NCBI GenBank assembly: GCA_963696325.1
Contig: CAVOJV010000023.1
Span: 5,431 to 69,430, forward strand
DNA: 64,000 nucleotides
Reading direction: 5' to 3'
Origin: CAVOJV01 sp963696325
Lineage (GTDB): Bacteria; Pseudomonadota; Gammaproteobacteria; Competibacterales; Competibacteraceae
Positions 1-8,166 of this stretch are shown here, in pieces. The notes beneath the pieces are model-generated. The model did no database searches, was not told the DNA's origin, and worked only from the letters and a program-made list of their open reading frames with translations. The translations under genes were made by a program, and so were the position numbers. Numbering within the stretch: position 1 is the stretch's first letter; each line of letters opens with the position of its first letter.

Positions 1-330
1 TTCGCCTTCAAGAACGGCGCGCTGCGCTCGGCCGTCGATGGTTTCGCCACCGGCCTGGGTTTTACGCTGGCGCTGGTAGCACTGGGCGCGCTCCGGGAAG
101 CGCTCGGCCAGGGCACCCTGTTCAGCCAGGCGGAGCTGCTGTTTGGCGAGGCCGGCCGTGCCATGACCCTGCATCTGATTGATGATTACCGGGGCTTTCT
201 GTTGGCCGGGTTGCCGCCGGGCGCCTTTATTGGGTTGGGTCTGCTGATTGCGTTGAAAAACCTGTTTGATGCCCGCGCCCAACGGCGGGCCGCCCGCAAG
301 TCGTTAGCACTGCGAGAGATCAGCGCGTAG
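1..330 (+). CDS. rnfE: Electron transport complex subunit RnfE/RsxE, C-terminal part
   Basis: The frame is open from the first base to TAG at 328-330, giving the last 109 residues of a membrane protein; the start lies upstream of the window. RnfE is an integral membrane subunit of the Rnf/Rsx complex, which couples ferredoxin and NAD(H) electron transfer to ion transport, or in enterics keeps SoxR reduced. Visible are a hydrophobic helix with the pattern GLGFTLALVALGALREALGQGTLF split by family-typical G/R/E residues, a periplasmic stretch, and a last helix around AGLPPGAFIGLGLLIALKN followed by a basic tail. The gene directly upstream of nth matches the common rnf/rsx-nth order in gammaproteobacteria. 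The call rests on the tail sequence plus this context. Confidence 0.85.
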   Translation, partial: FAFKNGALRSAVDGFATGLGFTLALVALGALREALGQGTLFSQAELLFGEAGRAMTLHLIDDYRGFLLAGLPPGAFIGLGLLIALKNLFDARAQRRAARKSLALREISA

Positions 331-346
331 TGGCTGAGTTTCACTC

Positions 347-988
347 ATGAACGCGCCGCAATGCCGGGAGCTCTTCGCCCGTTTTCGCGCCGCCAATCCC
401 AAGCCGACGACGGAGCTTACCTATGCCACTCCCTTCGAATTGCTTATCGCCGTCATGCTGTCGGCTCAGGCCACTGACAAGAGTGTCAATCAGGCCACCG
501 CCCGCCTGTTCCCCGTGGCCGACACTCCCAAGGCCATGCTTGAGTTAGGTGAGGAGGGACTCCGGCCCTATATCAAGACCATCGGTTTGTTCAACCACAA
601 GGCCGCCAACATCATCAAGACCAGTGCTCTGCTGCTGGAGCGCCATCATGGCCAGGTTCCCCGTAACCGGGCGGCCCTGGAAGCATTGCCCGGCGTGGGA
701 CGCAAGACCGCGAATGTGATCCTCAACACCGCCTTCGGCGAACCCACCATTGCCGTGGACACACATATCTTTCGGGTCGCCAACCGCACCGGTCTCGCGC
801 CCGGCAAGACTCCGCTGGAGGTGGAGCGCAAACTGCTCGAGGTGGTGCCGGAGGAATTCAAGCGGGATGCCCATCACTGGTTGATTCTGCACGGGCGCTA
901 TACCTGTATCGCCCGGAAACCCCGCTGCGGAAGCTGTGCCATCCGCGACCTGTGCGAATACCCGGACCAGCAGCGCGAGGCAATGTAA
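347..988 (+). CDS. nth: Endonuclease III
   Basis: A bifunctional DNA glycosylase/AP lyase that removes oxidised pyrimidines in base excision repair. The 213-residue length is normal. The helix-hairpin-helix LPGVGRKTANV carries catalytic Lys120 and the following segment carries Asp138 (AVDTHIFRV), the same numbering as in E. coli Nth. The C-terminus has the [4Fe-4S] pattern C-x6-C-x2-C-x5-C (from CIARKPRC onward). It starts 16 bp after rnfE and is probably cotranscribed with it. All active-site and cluster residues are present, so it should be functional. Confidence 0.97.
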   Translation: MNAPQCRELFARFRAANPKPTTELTYATPFELLIAVMLSAQATDKSVNQATARLFPVADTPKAMLELGEEGLRPYIKTIGLFNHKAANIIKTSALLLERHHGQVPRNRAALEALPGVGRKTANVILNTAFGEPTIAVDTHIFRVANRTGLAPGKTPLEVERKLLEVVPEEFKRDAHHWLILHGRYTCIARKPRCGSCAIRDLCEYPDQQREAM

Positions 989-989
989 G

Positions 990-1428
990 ATGTTGTTTGG
1001 AAATGATCGTAGCCGGATGCGCCGTTATTTTCGCACGGTATGGCGCAAGCAGACGGCGGGACAAGTCCCTGGAACCCCTGGAGCGGGTCATCGCCGGGGT
1101 TATCGGTCAGCATCCGGAATACCATGAGCTGCTGATGGAGCGGGAGACGGCCTTGGAACAGGACTATTTCCCGGACGGGGGGGAAACCAATCCCTTTTTG
1201 CACATGGGCATGCACATCGCTATCCAGGAACAACTGACCAGCGACCGGCCAGCCGGTATCATTGAAATCTACCGCATGCTGTGCCAGCGGTTTGGCGACA
1301 GCCATGCGGCTGAGCATCAGATGCTGGAGTGCCTGGGCGAGACGCTCTGGGAGGCGCAGCGCAATGGCGCGCCCCCTGACGAAGCTATGTACCTTAGCAA
1401 GCTCGGGCGCCTGGTCAGCCGCAATTGA
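990..1428 (+). CDS. DUF1841 family protein, interrupted by one frameshift
   Basis: A conserved proteobacterial protein of unknown function, recognised as DUF1841. The expected N-terminus (MLFGNDRSRMRRYFRTVWRK) starts at ATG 990. The rest (SLEPLERVIAGVIGQHPEYH and the downstream NPFLHMGMHIAIQEQL block) is read in the next frame from about 1065. Removing one G from the GGG run near 1058-1060 would join the two parts into one normal-length protein of about 145 residues. The ATG lies two bases after the nth stop codon, so translation is probably coupled to nth. No in-frame nonsense codon or motif loss is seen apart from the one-base slip, so a consensus error is as likely as a real mutation. Confidence 0.75.
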
Positions 1429-1436
1429 AGGCGCGC

Positions 1437-1991
1437 ATGGCATCCCCCGAGGAACTCACCCAATTCCTGGCTCGGTGCGCCCTCGGTGACCGCCACGCCT
1501 TCGAGCGCCTCTACCGGGAGACCTCGGCGCAACTATTTGGCCTGGTCTTGCGTATAGTTAGAGACCGGGATTTGGCTAGTGAGGTATTACAGGAAGGCTA
1601 TGTCAAGATTTGGCGCCGAGCAGGGGATTTCCGCGCCGACCTGGCCAGGCCGCTGACCTGGATGGCGGCTATCATGCGCCATCATGCCATCGATCTGCTG
1701 CGCCGTTCCGTCCGGCAGCCGAACGCCTCGGAATCGGTAGAGGAACTGCTGGGACTGGCGGACGAAGCAGCCGGACCCCAGGACATCGTAGCCCAGGCCC
1801 ACCAGGATCAAGCCCTGCATGACTGCCTCGGGCAGTTACAAGGGGCGCAGCGCCAGGCTGTGCTGCTGGCTTATTTCAATGGTCTTACCCATGAGGAGCT
1901 TGCCGATCATTTGAATGCGCCCCTCGGGACAGTCAAATCCTGGTTGCGCCGCGGCCTGCTCCGCTTGAAGAAGTGTCTGGATGAACGATGA
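1437..1991 (+). CDS. ECF-type sigma-70 family sigma factor
   Basis: An alternative sigma factor of 184 residues (ATG 1437; a TTG at 1425 overlaps the previous stop and is less likely). Region 2 is visible as a FERLYRETSAQLFGLVLRIV stretch followed by DLASEVLQEGYVKIWRRAGDF, and region 4 as an HEELADHLNAPLGTVKSWLRRG helix-turn-helix that contacts the -35 element. It overlaps the next gene by ATGA at 1988-1991, and that gene is a membrane anti-sigma factor, so the two form a standard sigma/anti-sigma module (RpoE/SigK-like). The signal and target genes are not evident; sodB and other redox genes nearby hint at stress but do not prove it. Confidence 0.9.
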   Translation: MASPEELTQFLARCALGDRHAFERLYRETSAQLFGLVLRIVRDRDLASEVLQEGYVKIWRRAGDFRADLARPLTWMAAIMRHHAIDLLRRSVRQPNASESVEELLGLADEAAGPQDIVAQAHQDQALHDCLGQLQGAQRQAVLLAYFNGLTHEELADHLNAPLGTVKSWLRRGLLRLKKCLDER

Positions 1992-2680
1992 GATATCTTG
2001 ACCCACCGTTGGCCGAATTGCTGGCCGCCGATTATGTGCTGGGTACCCTCAAGGGGCGGGCCCGCCAGCGTTTCGAGGGTTTATTGCATGCTCATCCGGC
2101 CTTGCGCGCGCAGGTTCGGGCCTGGGAGTCGCGTCTCAATCGCATGGCTGAGGCGGCGCCACCCGTGGCGCCGCCGCCCAAGATCTGGAGAGTTATCGAG
2201 GAGCGGCTATTCCCCGGCCAGCCTCGTTGGTTCGAGCGCGTGAGCCTGTGGCGCAACCTGGCGCTGGGCAGCGGTTTGTTGGCAGGGGCGCTGGCTATTC
2301 TGCTATGGCTCGGTCCGGTTTCCGAGGCGCCCGGCTATGTGGTGCTGATTAACGACGCTACTTCCAACCAACCGACGTGGATGGTGAGCGCAGCCGCGGA
2401 AATGGAGCGGTTTTACGTGAAAAACATACGGCCCATGGATATGCCCAAGCATATTCGCTGTCTGCTCTGGCTGCGGCCCGAGGGTTCAGATGATTATTAT
2501 TTGTTGGGTGTGCTGCCTGACCAGGGCGACGCTATGACCATGGAAGTCAGCCAGGATATGCGCCCCATGCTGCCTGGCCAGCTTCTGGTTACCGTCGAGG
2601 ATATGAGTGGTTCACCACCTGCTAAACCAAGCAGCCCACCCCGCTATCGGGGCGAATGGATGCCCCTCAAGCCGGTCTAG
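1988..2680 (+). CDS. Membrane anti-sigma factor (RskA-like)
   Basis: This 230-residue protein probably sequesters the sigma factor encoded just upstream. The N-terminal 80 residues form a cytoplasmic helical domain (ADYVLGTLKGRARQRFE, LRAQVRAWESRLNRM) typical of RskA-type anti-sigma factors. One transmembrane helix follows at about residues 90-110 (LALGSGLLAGALAILLWLG), then an extracytoplasmic domain of about 120 residues ending in a proline-rich tail. Translation is coupled to the sigma gene through ATGA. The extracytoplasmic domain should sense the signal. No HxxxCxxC zinc motif is present, so it is not of the ZAS class. Confidence 0.85.
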   Translation: MRYLDPPLAELLAADYVLGTLKGRARQRFEGLLHAHPALRAQVRAWESRLNRMAEAAPPVAPPPKIWRVIEERLFPGQPRWFERVSLWRNLALGSGLLAGALAILLWLGPVSEAPGYVVLINDATSNQPTWMVSAAAEMERFYVKNIRPMDMPKHIRCLLWLRPEGSDDYYLLGVLPDQGDAMTMEVSQDMRPMLPGQLLVTVEDMSGSPPAKPSSPPRYRGEWMPLKPV

Positions 2681-2697
2681 TGGTTAGCACCCTATCG

Positions 2698-3483
2698 CTA
2701 GGGTTGTTCGGGTTCCACGAGATCCCGGTAGGCATGCCAGGTGGCATGTCCGATCAAAGGCATGGTAATGGCCAGCCCAAGGTAAAAAGTGGCCAAGCCA
2801 ACGCCGGTAAAGATGACGATCAATGCCGCCCACAAGAACATGGGGCCTCGGTTGGCTCGCACCGCTGTAATGCTGGTCAGCACCGCCGTGATGAAGTCGA
2901 TCTTACGATCCATCAGCATGGGAATGGATACCACGCTGATGGTGAATACTAATCCTGCCAGCACCGCACCGACAGCGATAAATACGATTAAGAATTTCAA
3001 GCCGTCGCCCGAGAAGAAAATATTGGCGGTGGTGTTTTCAACTGCGGGTGTTGAACTTAATAGAATAGCCGCGAAGAGCAAGGCGGATAACCGTGCCCAC
3101 ACGATCATGATTAAGCCTATCACAATGCCGAACAGAAGGATCGCCATGGTGTTCCCGCGCCAAGCGAACAGGGAGGCGAGCAGCGTCGCCGGTTCTCTCT
3201 TTTCCAGGCGTCGGCTCAGGTCATAAAGGCCCATGGCCAGAAATGGCCCTACCAATAGGAACCCCGTGGTCAAGGCCAGGGCAAGGTGAAATCTCTCCTT
3301 TACCATGGCCGTCAGGTAATAACCCATGACGACAAATACCAAACCGTAGAAAAGGCTGGCCAACGGTGTGTTCCAGGTGTCTCGCCAACCGGCCGCGAGC
3401 CATTCCCAGGGCTGATCGAAGGTGACTCTTCGGACCCGGGGCGTGGTCAGGGAACTCTCAATAACAGGTATGGATGGGGCCAT
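2698..3483 (-). CDS. DUF2189 family membrane protein
   Basis: An integral membrane protein of 261 residues and unknown function. About six hydrophobic helices are visible, starting with PLASLFYGLVFVVMGYYLTA and ending with LGLAITMPLIGHATWHAYRD. The closing motif P-L-I-G-H-A-T-W-H-A-Y-R-D-L-V is characteristic of DUF2189 proteins. It converges on the sigma/anti-sigma pair with a 17-bp gap and has its own promoter region of about 55 bp upstream. No enzymatic motif is visible. Confidence 0.8.
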   Translation of the reverse strand: MAPSIPVIESSLTTPRVRRVTFDQPWEWLAAGWRDTWNTPLASLFYGLVFVVMGYYLTAMVKERFHLALALTTGFLLVGPFLAMGLYDLSRRLEKREPATLLASLFAWRGNTMAILLFGIVIGLIMIVWARLSALLFAAILLSSTPAVENTTANIFFSGDGLKFLIVFIAVGAVLAGLVFTISVVSIPMLMDRKIDFITAVLTSITAVRANRGPMFLWAALIVIFTGVGLATFYLGLAITMPLIGHATWHAYRDLVEPEQP

Positions 3484-3539
3484 GAATGCTTACTCCCGGT
3501 GGGATTTAAACTGTATTTTAATAAGTTGTCTCTGAAATA

Positions 3540-3929
3540 TTAGCCTACAAAAACGGACGATGGTTGCGGAGTTTGGACTGTCGGCGCCTGAAACAGTCCC
3601 ACCACATTACCATCAGGGTCCAGGACCTGAGCATACCAGCCATGACCAGGGATCTCGGTGCGCGGGGTGTCCACACCACCGCCAAGCTGGCAGGCGTGCT
3701 CCAGATAGGTGTCCACATTATCCACCTGGATATGTATCAAGGTAGAACGGCAGGGTCGTACCTCGGCCACTTCCAGCAGGCCCACGCAGGTTCCCTGCGG
3801 AGGAACGTATAGTCGGTAGTGACGGCTGTGGATCGCGAACCGCCAGCCGAACAGGTCTGTCAAAAAGGCTTCGCTGCGCGCCAGGTCGGTAACGCACCAT
3901 TCGACGTGAGAGACGTGGGGAAGGCCCAT
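3540..3929 (-). CDS. VOC superfamily (glyoxalase/bleomycin-resistance fold) protein
   Basis: A small protein of 129 residues with paired beta-alpha-beta-beta-beta modules of the VOC fold. The first module starts HVEWCVTDLARSEAFLTDLFGW and the second LIHIQVDNVDTYLEHACQLGG, ending with QVLDPDGNVVGLF. VOC proteins bind a metal or small ligand; the substrate cannot be read from sequence. The start is ATG 3929, overlapping the TGA of the upstream FAH-family gene as TGATG, so the two are cotranscribed. Pairing with a fumarylacetoacetate-hydrolase-like gene suggests a role in small ketoacid or aromatic breakdown, but this is inference. Confidence 0.85.
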   Translation of the reverse strand: MGLPHVSHVEWCVTDLARSEAFLTDLFGWRFAIHSRHYRLYVPPQGTCVGLLEVAEVRPCRSTLIHIQVDNVDTYLEHACQLGGGVDTPRTEIPGHGWYAQVLDPDGNVVGLFQAPTVQTPQPSSVFVG

Positions 3930-4591
3930 CAAGCGACTCGGGCTGTGAACCGGTAACGCTCGGTCAGGCTAAGGACCAGTTCATCGCCAGAGCGCAGTTC
4001 GCCGACCCCGGCCGGTGTTCCGGTAAGCACCACGTCGCCAGGCAATAGGGTGAAGTGCGTTGAGATGTAAGCGATAAGCTCGACAATGCCCACCATCATC
4101 TGGCGGGTATTACCGTGTTGGCGAGTAGCGCCGTTCACGGTCAGGGACAGCTCGATCGCCTGAGGGTCTGGGAGGGTTTCGGGTTTCAGGAACGGTGACA
4201 GAGGACAGGATCCATCGAAAGCCTTGGCCACTTCCCAGGGCTGGCCCTTCTGCTTGAGCGTGTTTTGCAGATCCCGCAGGGTCAGATCCAGCGCAATGGC
4301 ATAGCCGGCCACGGCGGCGCAGGCGGCTTGTGCATCGGCCTGGCGCAGTTCCCTGCCAATCAACACCGCCAGTTCCACTTCGTGATGGCAAGCGCCACGA
4401 CCGGTTGGCAGGTGCAGGGGGGCCTGCAGGCTGAGCAGGGCGGTGCCGGGTTTCATGAACAGGATGGGCGTCTCCGGTACCGGATTGCTCAGTTCGTGGA
4501 TATGCTCCAAGTAATTGCGGCCAACGCAGACAACTTTACCCACGGGCACCGGCACCACGCCGCCATCCAGATAGACATGCTGGTAGCTCAT
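3929..4591 (-). CDS. Fumarylacetoacetate hydrolase (FAH) family protein, acylpyruvase-like
   Basis: A 220-residue single-domain FAH-fold protein. Such enzymes cleave acylpyruvates or decarboxylate oxaloacetate with a divalent metal. The family blocks are present: KVVCVGRNYLEHIHEL near the N-terminus, PILFMKPGTALL, the metal-binding HHEVELAVLIGRELR, GYAIALDLTLRDLQNTLK, KAFDGSCPLSPF and LLPGDVVLTGTPAGVGEL near the end. The length matches YcgM/FAHD1-like members rather than full tyrosine-pathway FAH. It is the first gene of a two-gene minus-strand unit with the VOC gene. The exact substrate is uncertain. Confidence 0.88.
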   Translation of the reverse strand: MSYQHVYLDGGVVPVPVGKVVCVGRNYLEHIHELSNPVPETPILFMKPGTALLSLQAPLHLPTGRGACHHEVELAVLIGRELRQADAQAACAAVAGYAIALDLTLRDLQNTLKQKGQPWEVAKAFDGSCPLSPFLKPETLPDPQAIELSLTVNGATRQHGNTRQMMVGIVELIAYISTHFTLLPGDVVLTGTPAGVGELRSGDELVLSLTERYRFTARVA

Positions 4592-4622
4592 GGGATTTCT
4601 TCCATCCGCGGATTTCGGAAAA

Positions 4623-4641
4623 GCGGGCTCGGCGAGCCCGC
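4623..4641 (-). terminator. Rho-independent terminator after sodB
   Basis: A perfect 8-bp GC-rich inverted repeat (gcgggctc / gagcccgc) with a 3-base loop, followed on the minus strand by a short T tract. It lies between the sodB stop codon and the FAH-family gene start and reads in the sodB direction. Confidence 0.8.
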
Positions 4642-4669
4642 CTTATCATTGAGGCTGGGTTAAAGCGTC

Positions 4670-5257
4670 TCAAGCAGCGTATTGCTTGGCCGCGAAGTCC
4701 CAGTTGACCAGGTTCCAGAACGCCTCCACATACTTGGGGCGGGCGTTGCGGTAGTCAATATAGTAGGCATGCTCCCACACGTCACAGGTGAGTAACGCTT
4801 GCTTGCCATCGGTCAATGGAGTGCCGGCGTTGCTGGTGCTCATGAGCTCCAGAGAACCGTCCGGATTCTTGACCAGCCAGCCCCAGCCGGAACCAAAGGT
4901 CGTGACAGCGACTTTGGTGAATTCTTCCTTGAACGCCGCGAAGGAACCGAATTTCTTGGCGATGGCAGTGGCCAGTGCGCCGCTGGGCTCACCGCCGCCG
5001 TTTGGAGACAAGCAGTGCCAATAGAAAGTATGGTTCCAGACCTGGGCGGCATTGTTAAAGAGGCCGCCGGGGCGGGGTGTTTTCATGATGATCTCTTCCA
5101 GAGACAGATTTGCAAATTCGGTGCCCTGGATCAAGTTGTTCAGATTGGTAACATAGGTCTGATGGTGTTTGCCGTAGTGGTACTCCAAGGTCTCCTGGGA
5201 AATGTGCGGCTCCAGAGCGTTCTTGGCGTACGGCAGGGCGGGCAGTTCGTGGACCAT
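4670..5257 (-). CDS. sodB: Superoxide dismutase [Fe]
   Basis: Converts superoxide to oxygen and hydrogen peroxide in the cytoplasm. The protein is 195 residues, a normal length. Metal ligands are His27 (LEYHYGKHH), His76 (WNHTFYW), and the Asp and His of DVWEHAYYIDY. Gln72 in FNNAAQVWNH, rather than a Gln in the C-terminal domain, marks the Fe type. The gene has its own terminator and about 230 bp of upstream DNA, so it is probably monocistronic. All catalytic residues are intact. Confidence 0.97.
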   Translation of the reverse strand: MVHELPALPYAKNALEPHISQETLEYHYGKHHQTYVTNLNNLIQGTEFANLSLEEIIMKTPRPGGLFNNAAQVWNHTFYWHCLSPNGGGEPSGALATAIAKKFGSFAAFKEEFTKVAVTTFGSGWGWLVKNPDGSLELMSTSNAGTPLTDGKQALLTCDVWEHAYYIDYRNARPKYVEAFWNLVNWDFAAKQYAA

Positions 5258-5453
5258 ATAGGTATCTTCTCCTTAGCTAATGGAAGCTTCATGATAGGCA
5301 ATCGCTTGTAATCCCGGCCGATAGGGGACTTAAGTTGCCGGGATAATAACCAAGTTGAAAAGTTGAATTAGTCTAGACTCACCACTATGACATTGCAACG
5401 ATTGAAGGATACGGATATGCAGACAGGTTGTGTTATCCTTGCCACGCTAAAGC

Positions 5454-5476
5454 GCCCCGACGGTGAAGGTCGGGGC
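5454..5476 (+). other. GC-rich hairpin upstream of the BON lipoprotein gene
   Basis: An 8-bp inverted repeat (gccccgac / gtcggggc, 7-base loop) lies 24 bases before the BON gene start. There is no T tract, so it is not a standard terminator. It could be a 5'-UTR structure that affects translation. Confidence 0.4.
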
Positions 5477-5499
5477 TGTGTATTCGACCGGAGATGGGT

Positions 5500-5853
5500 A
5501 TGAAAAAAATCACTTATGCCTTGTTGCTGGCAGTCTTGGGATTGGGGGTGGGTTGCGCGAAGATAACGGGTGGTGGTGACACCACGACGGAACCGGCCGC
5601 AGCCGCGGAATCGGCCACGACCGACCGAGCGCAGCAGCGCGGCCCCAGCGACTCGGCAATTACCAGCGCTGTAAAGGAGGCGTTTCAGAAAGATGAACTG
5701 CTGGGCCCCCTGACCATCAGTGTAAACACTGATAACGGTGTAGTGACCCTGGGTGGGCGGGTGCCCAATGGGCGGGTGATGAACCGCGCCATCTCCCTGG
5801 CACGCTCTGTTCCTGGGGTACGGCGGGTGAGTACCCAATTGGAAATACCCTGA
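5500..5853 (+). CDS. BON domain lipoprotein
   Basis: A 117-residue predicted lipoprotein. The start at ATG 5500 is preferred over ATG 5494 because the GGAG ribosome site at 5490-5493 abuts the earlier codon. A signal peptide ends in the lipobox LGVGC, followed by an Ala/Thr-rich linker. A single BON domain (SDSAITSAVKEAF, ISVNTDNGVVTLGGRVPN, ARSVPGVRRVSTQLEI) occupies the C-terminal 70 residues. BON domains bind membranes or phospholipid, as in OsmY and the DolP/BamE-associated proteins. The neighbouring osmoprotectant-type amidotransferase would suit an envelope-stress role, but that is inference. Confidence 0.88.
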   Translation: MKKITYALLLAVLGLGVGCAKITGGGDTTTEPAAAAESATTDRAQQRGPSDSAITSAVKEAFQKDELLGPLTISVNTDNGVVTLGGRVPNGRVMNRAISLARSVPGVRRVSTQLEIP

Positions 5854-5886
5854 TTGGTGATCAGTTTAAATTGGTGATCAGTTTAA
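5853..5886 (+). repeat. Perfect 17-bp tandem duplication
   Basis: The 17-base unit attggtgatcagtttaa occurs twice head to tail (5853-5869 and 5870-5886). It spans the last base of the BON stop codon and the leader of the next gene. Each unit contains the palindrome TGATCA. It may be a recent replication-slippage duplication or a pair of protein-binding sites. Confidence 0.9.
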
Positions 5887-5915
5887 CCTGAGCAACCCAA
5901 CCGAGAGCCGACCCC

Positions 5916-7704
5916 GTGTGCGGGATAGTGGGTGAATTGCGTTTCGATGGCGAGGCGCCGGATCTAGCGCTGTTGGCCCGCATGCTGCGCCAACTGGCGC
6001 GGCGCGGTCCCGATCATGAGGGCGTTTATACTGAGGGTCCACTGGCTCTGGGACATCGACGCCTGGCCGTCATCGACCTGAGCGCGCGTTCCAACCAGCC
6101 CATGGTCGACCGGGAACTGGGTCTGGTACTGGTGTTCAACGGCGCCATCTATAACTATCGGGAACTGCGCCAAGAACTACTTGGCTTGGGGTATCGGTTT
6201 TTCTCCCAAGGCGATACGGAAGTCATTCTCAAAGCCTATGCGCACTGGGGTGAGCACTGTGTGGAGCGCCTGCTTGGCATGTTCGCCTTCGGCCTGTGGG
6301 ACAGCCACAAGCGAACCCTGTTGCTGGCTCGCGACCGCCTCGGTATTAAGCCGCTTTACTACAGCCATCGTGAAGGCAGTTGCCTGCGCTTTGCCTCCAA
6401 TACCCAGGCGTTGTTGGAGAGCGATGTGGATACCAGCATCGACCCGGTGGCCCTGCATCACCAACTGACTCTGCATGGGGTGGTCCCGGCGCCGCGCACC
6501 ATCCTGAAAGGTATCCGCAAGCTGCCCCCCGCCACTACCATGACCATTGACACGCAAGGGCGCGAGCAGTGGCGCACCTACTGGCAGTTGCGCGCGATCC
6601 GTCCCCCGCAGCCGCGTAGCGAGGCTGACTGGATTGAAGCCGTCCACGCCGCTCTGCGCCTGGCGGTGCGGCGACGGCTGGATGTCGCCGATGTACCGGT
6701 CGGGGTGTTGTTGTCCGGAGGGTTGGATTCCAGTCTGCTGGTGGCCCTGCTGGCCGAGTCTGGGGCAAAAGACGTGCTGACCTTTTCCGTGGGCTTCGAG
6801 GATCAGCCCGAGGAAAAGGGCAGTGAGTTTGAGTATTCGGATCAGATCGTGGCGCGCTACGGTACTCGTCATCACAAATATTTGATCCCCAACAAGGATG
6901 TGTTGAAGCGCCTGCCAGAGGCTGTGACTTGCATGGCCGAGCCCATGGTTGGACAGGACGCGGTGGCCTTTTTTTCTGCTCTCGGAGCGGGTGTCGCGGG
7001 AAGTCAAGGTAGTGCAGAGCGGCCAGGGGGCCGATGAGGTATTCGGTGGCTATTTCTGGTATCCGCGCATGGCCGCCGAGCACGGCAGCGACCTGGAGCG
7101 CTTCCGGCGTCATTACTTTGACCGCGACCACGACGAGTATCTGGAAACAGTCGCACTCTCTTGTCACGGTCCCGATTATACCGCCGCGTGGGTGGCCGAA
7201 CGCCTCACCGAACCGGCGGCCGATGAATTTATGGACCAGGTGCTGCGTCTGGATGCCACCACCCTGATCGTGGATGACCCGGTCAAGCGAGTGGACAACA
7301 TGACCATGGCCTGGGGTTTGGAAGCGCGGGTGCCGTTTTTGGATCACGAACTGGTGGAACTGGCCATGAGCATGCCGCCGGATCTGAAGATCGGTGGTGG
7401 CGGCAAGTATGTCTTGAAGAAAATTGCCCGTGGGCGGGTGCCGGATGCGGTGATCGACCGTCCCAAGGGCTATTTTCCGGTTCCGGCACTCAAGTACGTG
7501 CGCGGTGAATTCTTGCAGCTCATGGCGGATCTGCTGAGTTCCCGGGCCTGCCGGGCGCGGGGGTTGTTCCAGCGCGCCTATCTGGACAAGCTGCTAGCCG
7601 CTCCCGAGGTCTATCTTACCCGCTTGCAGGGAAGCAAACTCTGGCACTGCGCGTTGCTGGAACTCTGGCTGCAGCTTAATGTGGACGCGCTTAAAACCCC
7701 ATAA
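5916..7704 (+). CDS. AsnB-family amidotransferase, N-acetylglutaminylglutamine-amide type, with one frameshift
   Basis: Starts at GTG 5916, giving MCGIVGE; Cys2 becomes the N-terminal nucleophile of the glutaminase domain (RGPDHEG, GHRRLAVIDLS, FNGAIYNYREL, GDTEVILKAY). The synthetase domain has the pyrophosphate motif VLLSGGLDSSL. The sequence breaks at a T7 run (6969-6975); with six T the frame continues as AFFLLSERVSREVKVVQSGQ and reaches TAA at 7704, about 595 residues in all. Length and motifs such as FEYSDQIVARYGT, GADEVFGGYFWYP and NMTMAWGLEARVPFLDHELVE fit the amidotransferase of the NAGGN osmoprotectant pathway better than housekeeping AsnB. Its usual partners (an acetyltransferase/ATP-grasp protein and an M42 peptidase) are not in this window. 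Confidence 0.82.
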
Positions 7705-7787
7705 TGGAACCCGTTTTCTAATCAGTGTCTAAGCGGTACACTTGGTCACCGACCGTAACTAAGTATCAGCCGACGAGGTATCAACTT

Positions 7788-8129
7788 ATGGATGTATTGG
7801 AACGTATCAGGCAGCAAGTGGAATCCAACCCAATCATCATCTACATGAAGGGTACCCCTCAATTTCCCATGTGCGGTTTCTCCGGGCGCGCCGTCCAGGC
7901 CCTGGCAGAGACGGGAATCCAGTTCGCTTTTGTGAACATTTTGGAAGATCCCGAGATATTCCAAAACCTGCCTCGTTATGCCGATTGGCCCACTTTCCCC
8001 CAGATATTCATCAACGGCGAGCTGGTTGGCGGCTGCGACATTACTCTGGAACTCTATCAGAGCGGTGAGTTGCAGCCGTTGATGGAAGATGCCGTAAGCA
8101 AGGCCAAGGGCTTAGCCTTTAGAGTCTAG
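7788..8129 (+). CDS. grxD: Monothiol glutaredoxin, Grx4 family
   Basis: A 113-residue glutaredoxin that binds and delivers [2Fe-2S] clusters. The start ATG 7788 follows a GAGG site, and the GTG at 7725 is too far upstream for the family. The CGFS active-site motif sits in PQFPMCGFSGRAVQALAE, and the glutathione-binding WPTFPQIFINGELVGGCDI block follows. Length and motif order match E. coli GrxD. It is probably a single-gene unit converging on hflD. Confidence 0.95.
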   Translation: MDVLERIRQQVESNPIIIYMKGTPQFPMCGFSGRAVQALAETGIQFAFVNILEDPEIFQNLPRYADWPTFPQIFINGELVGGCDITLELYQSGELQPLMEDAVSKAKGLAFRV

Positions 8130-8166
8130 GATGCGAAGTGGTGGGAGCGCCTGCCCTGTCCTTTGT

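Noticed and set aside
6177..7347. Minus-strand frames opposite the amidotransferase
   Set aside because: No family match, no ribosome site; the plus-strand gene has all motifs of a known enzyme.
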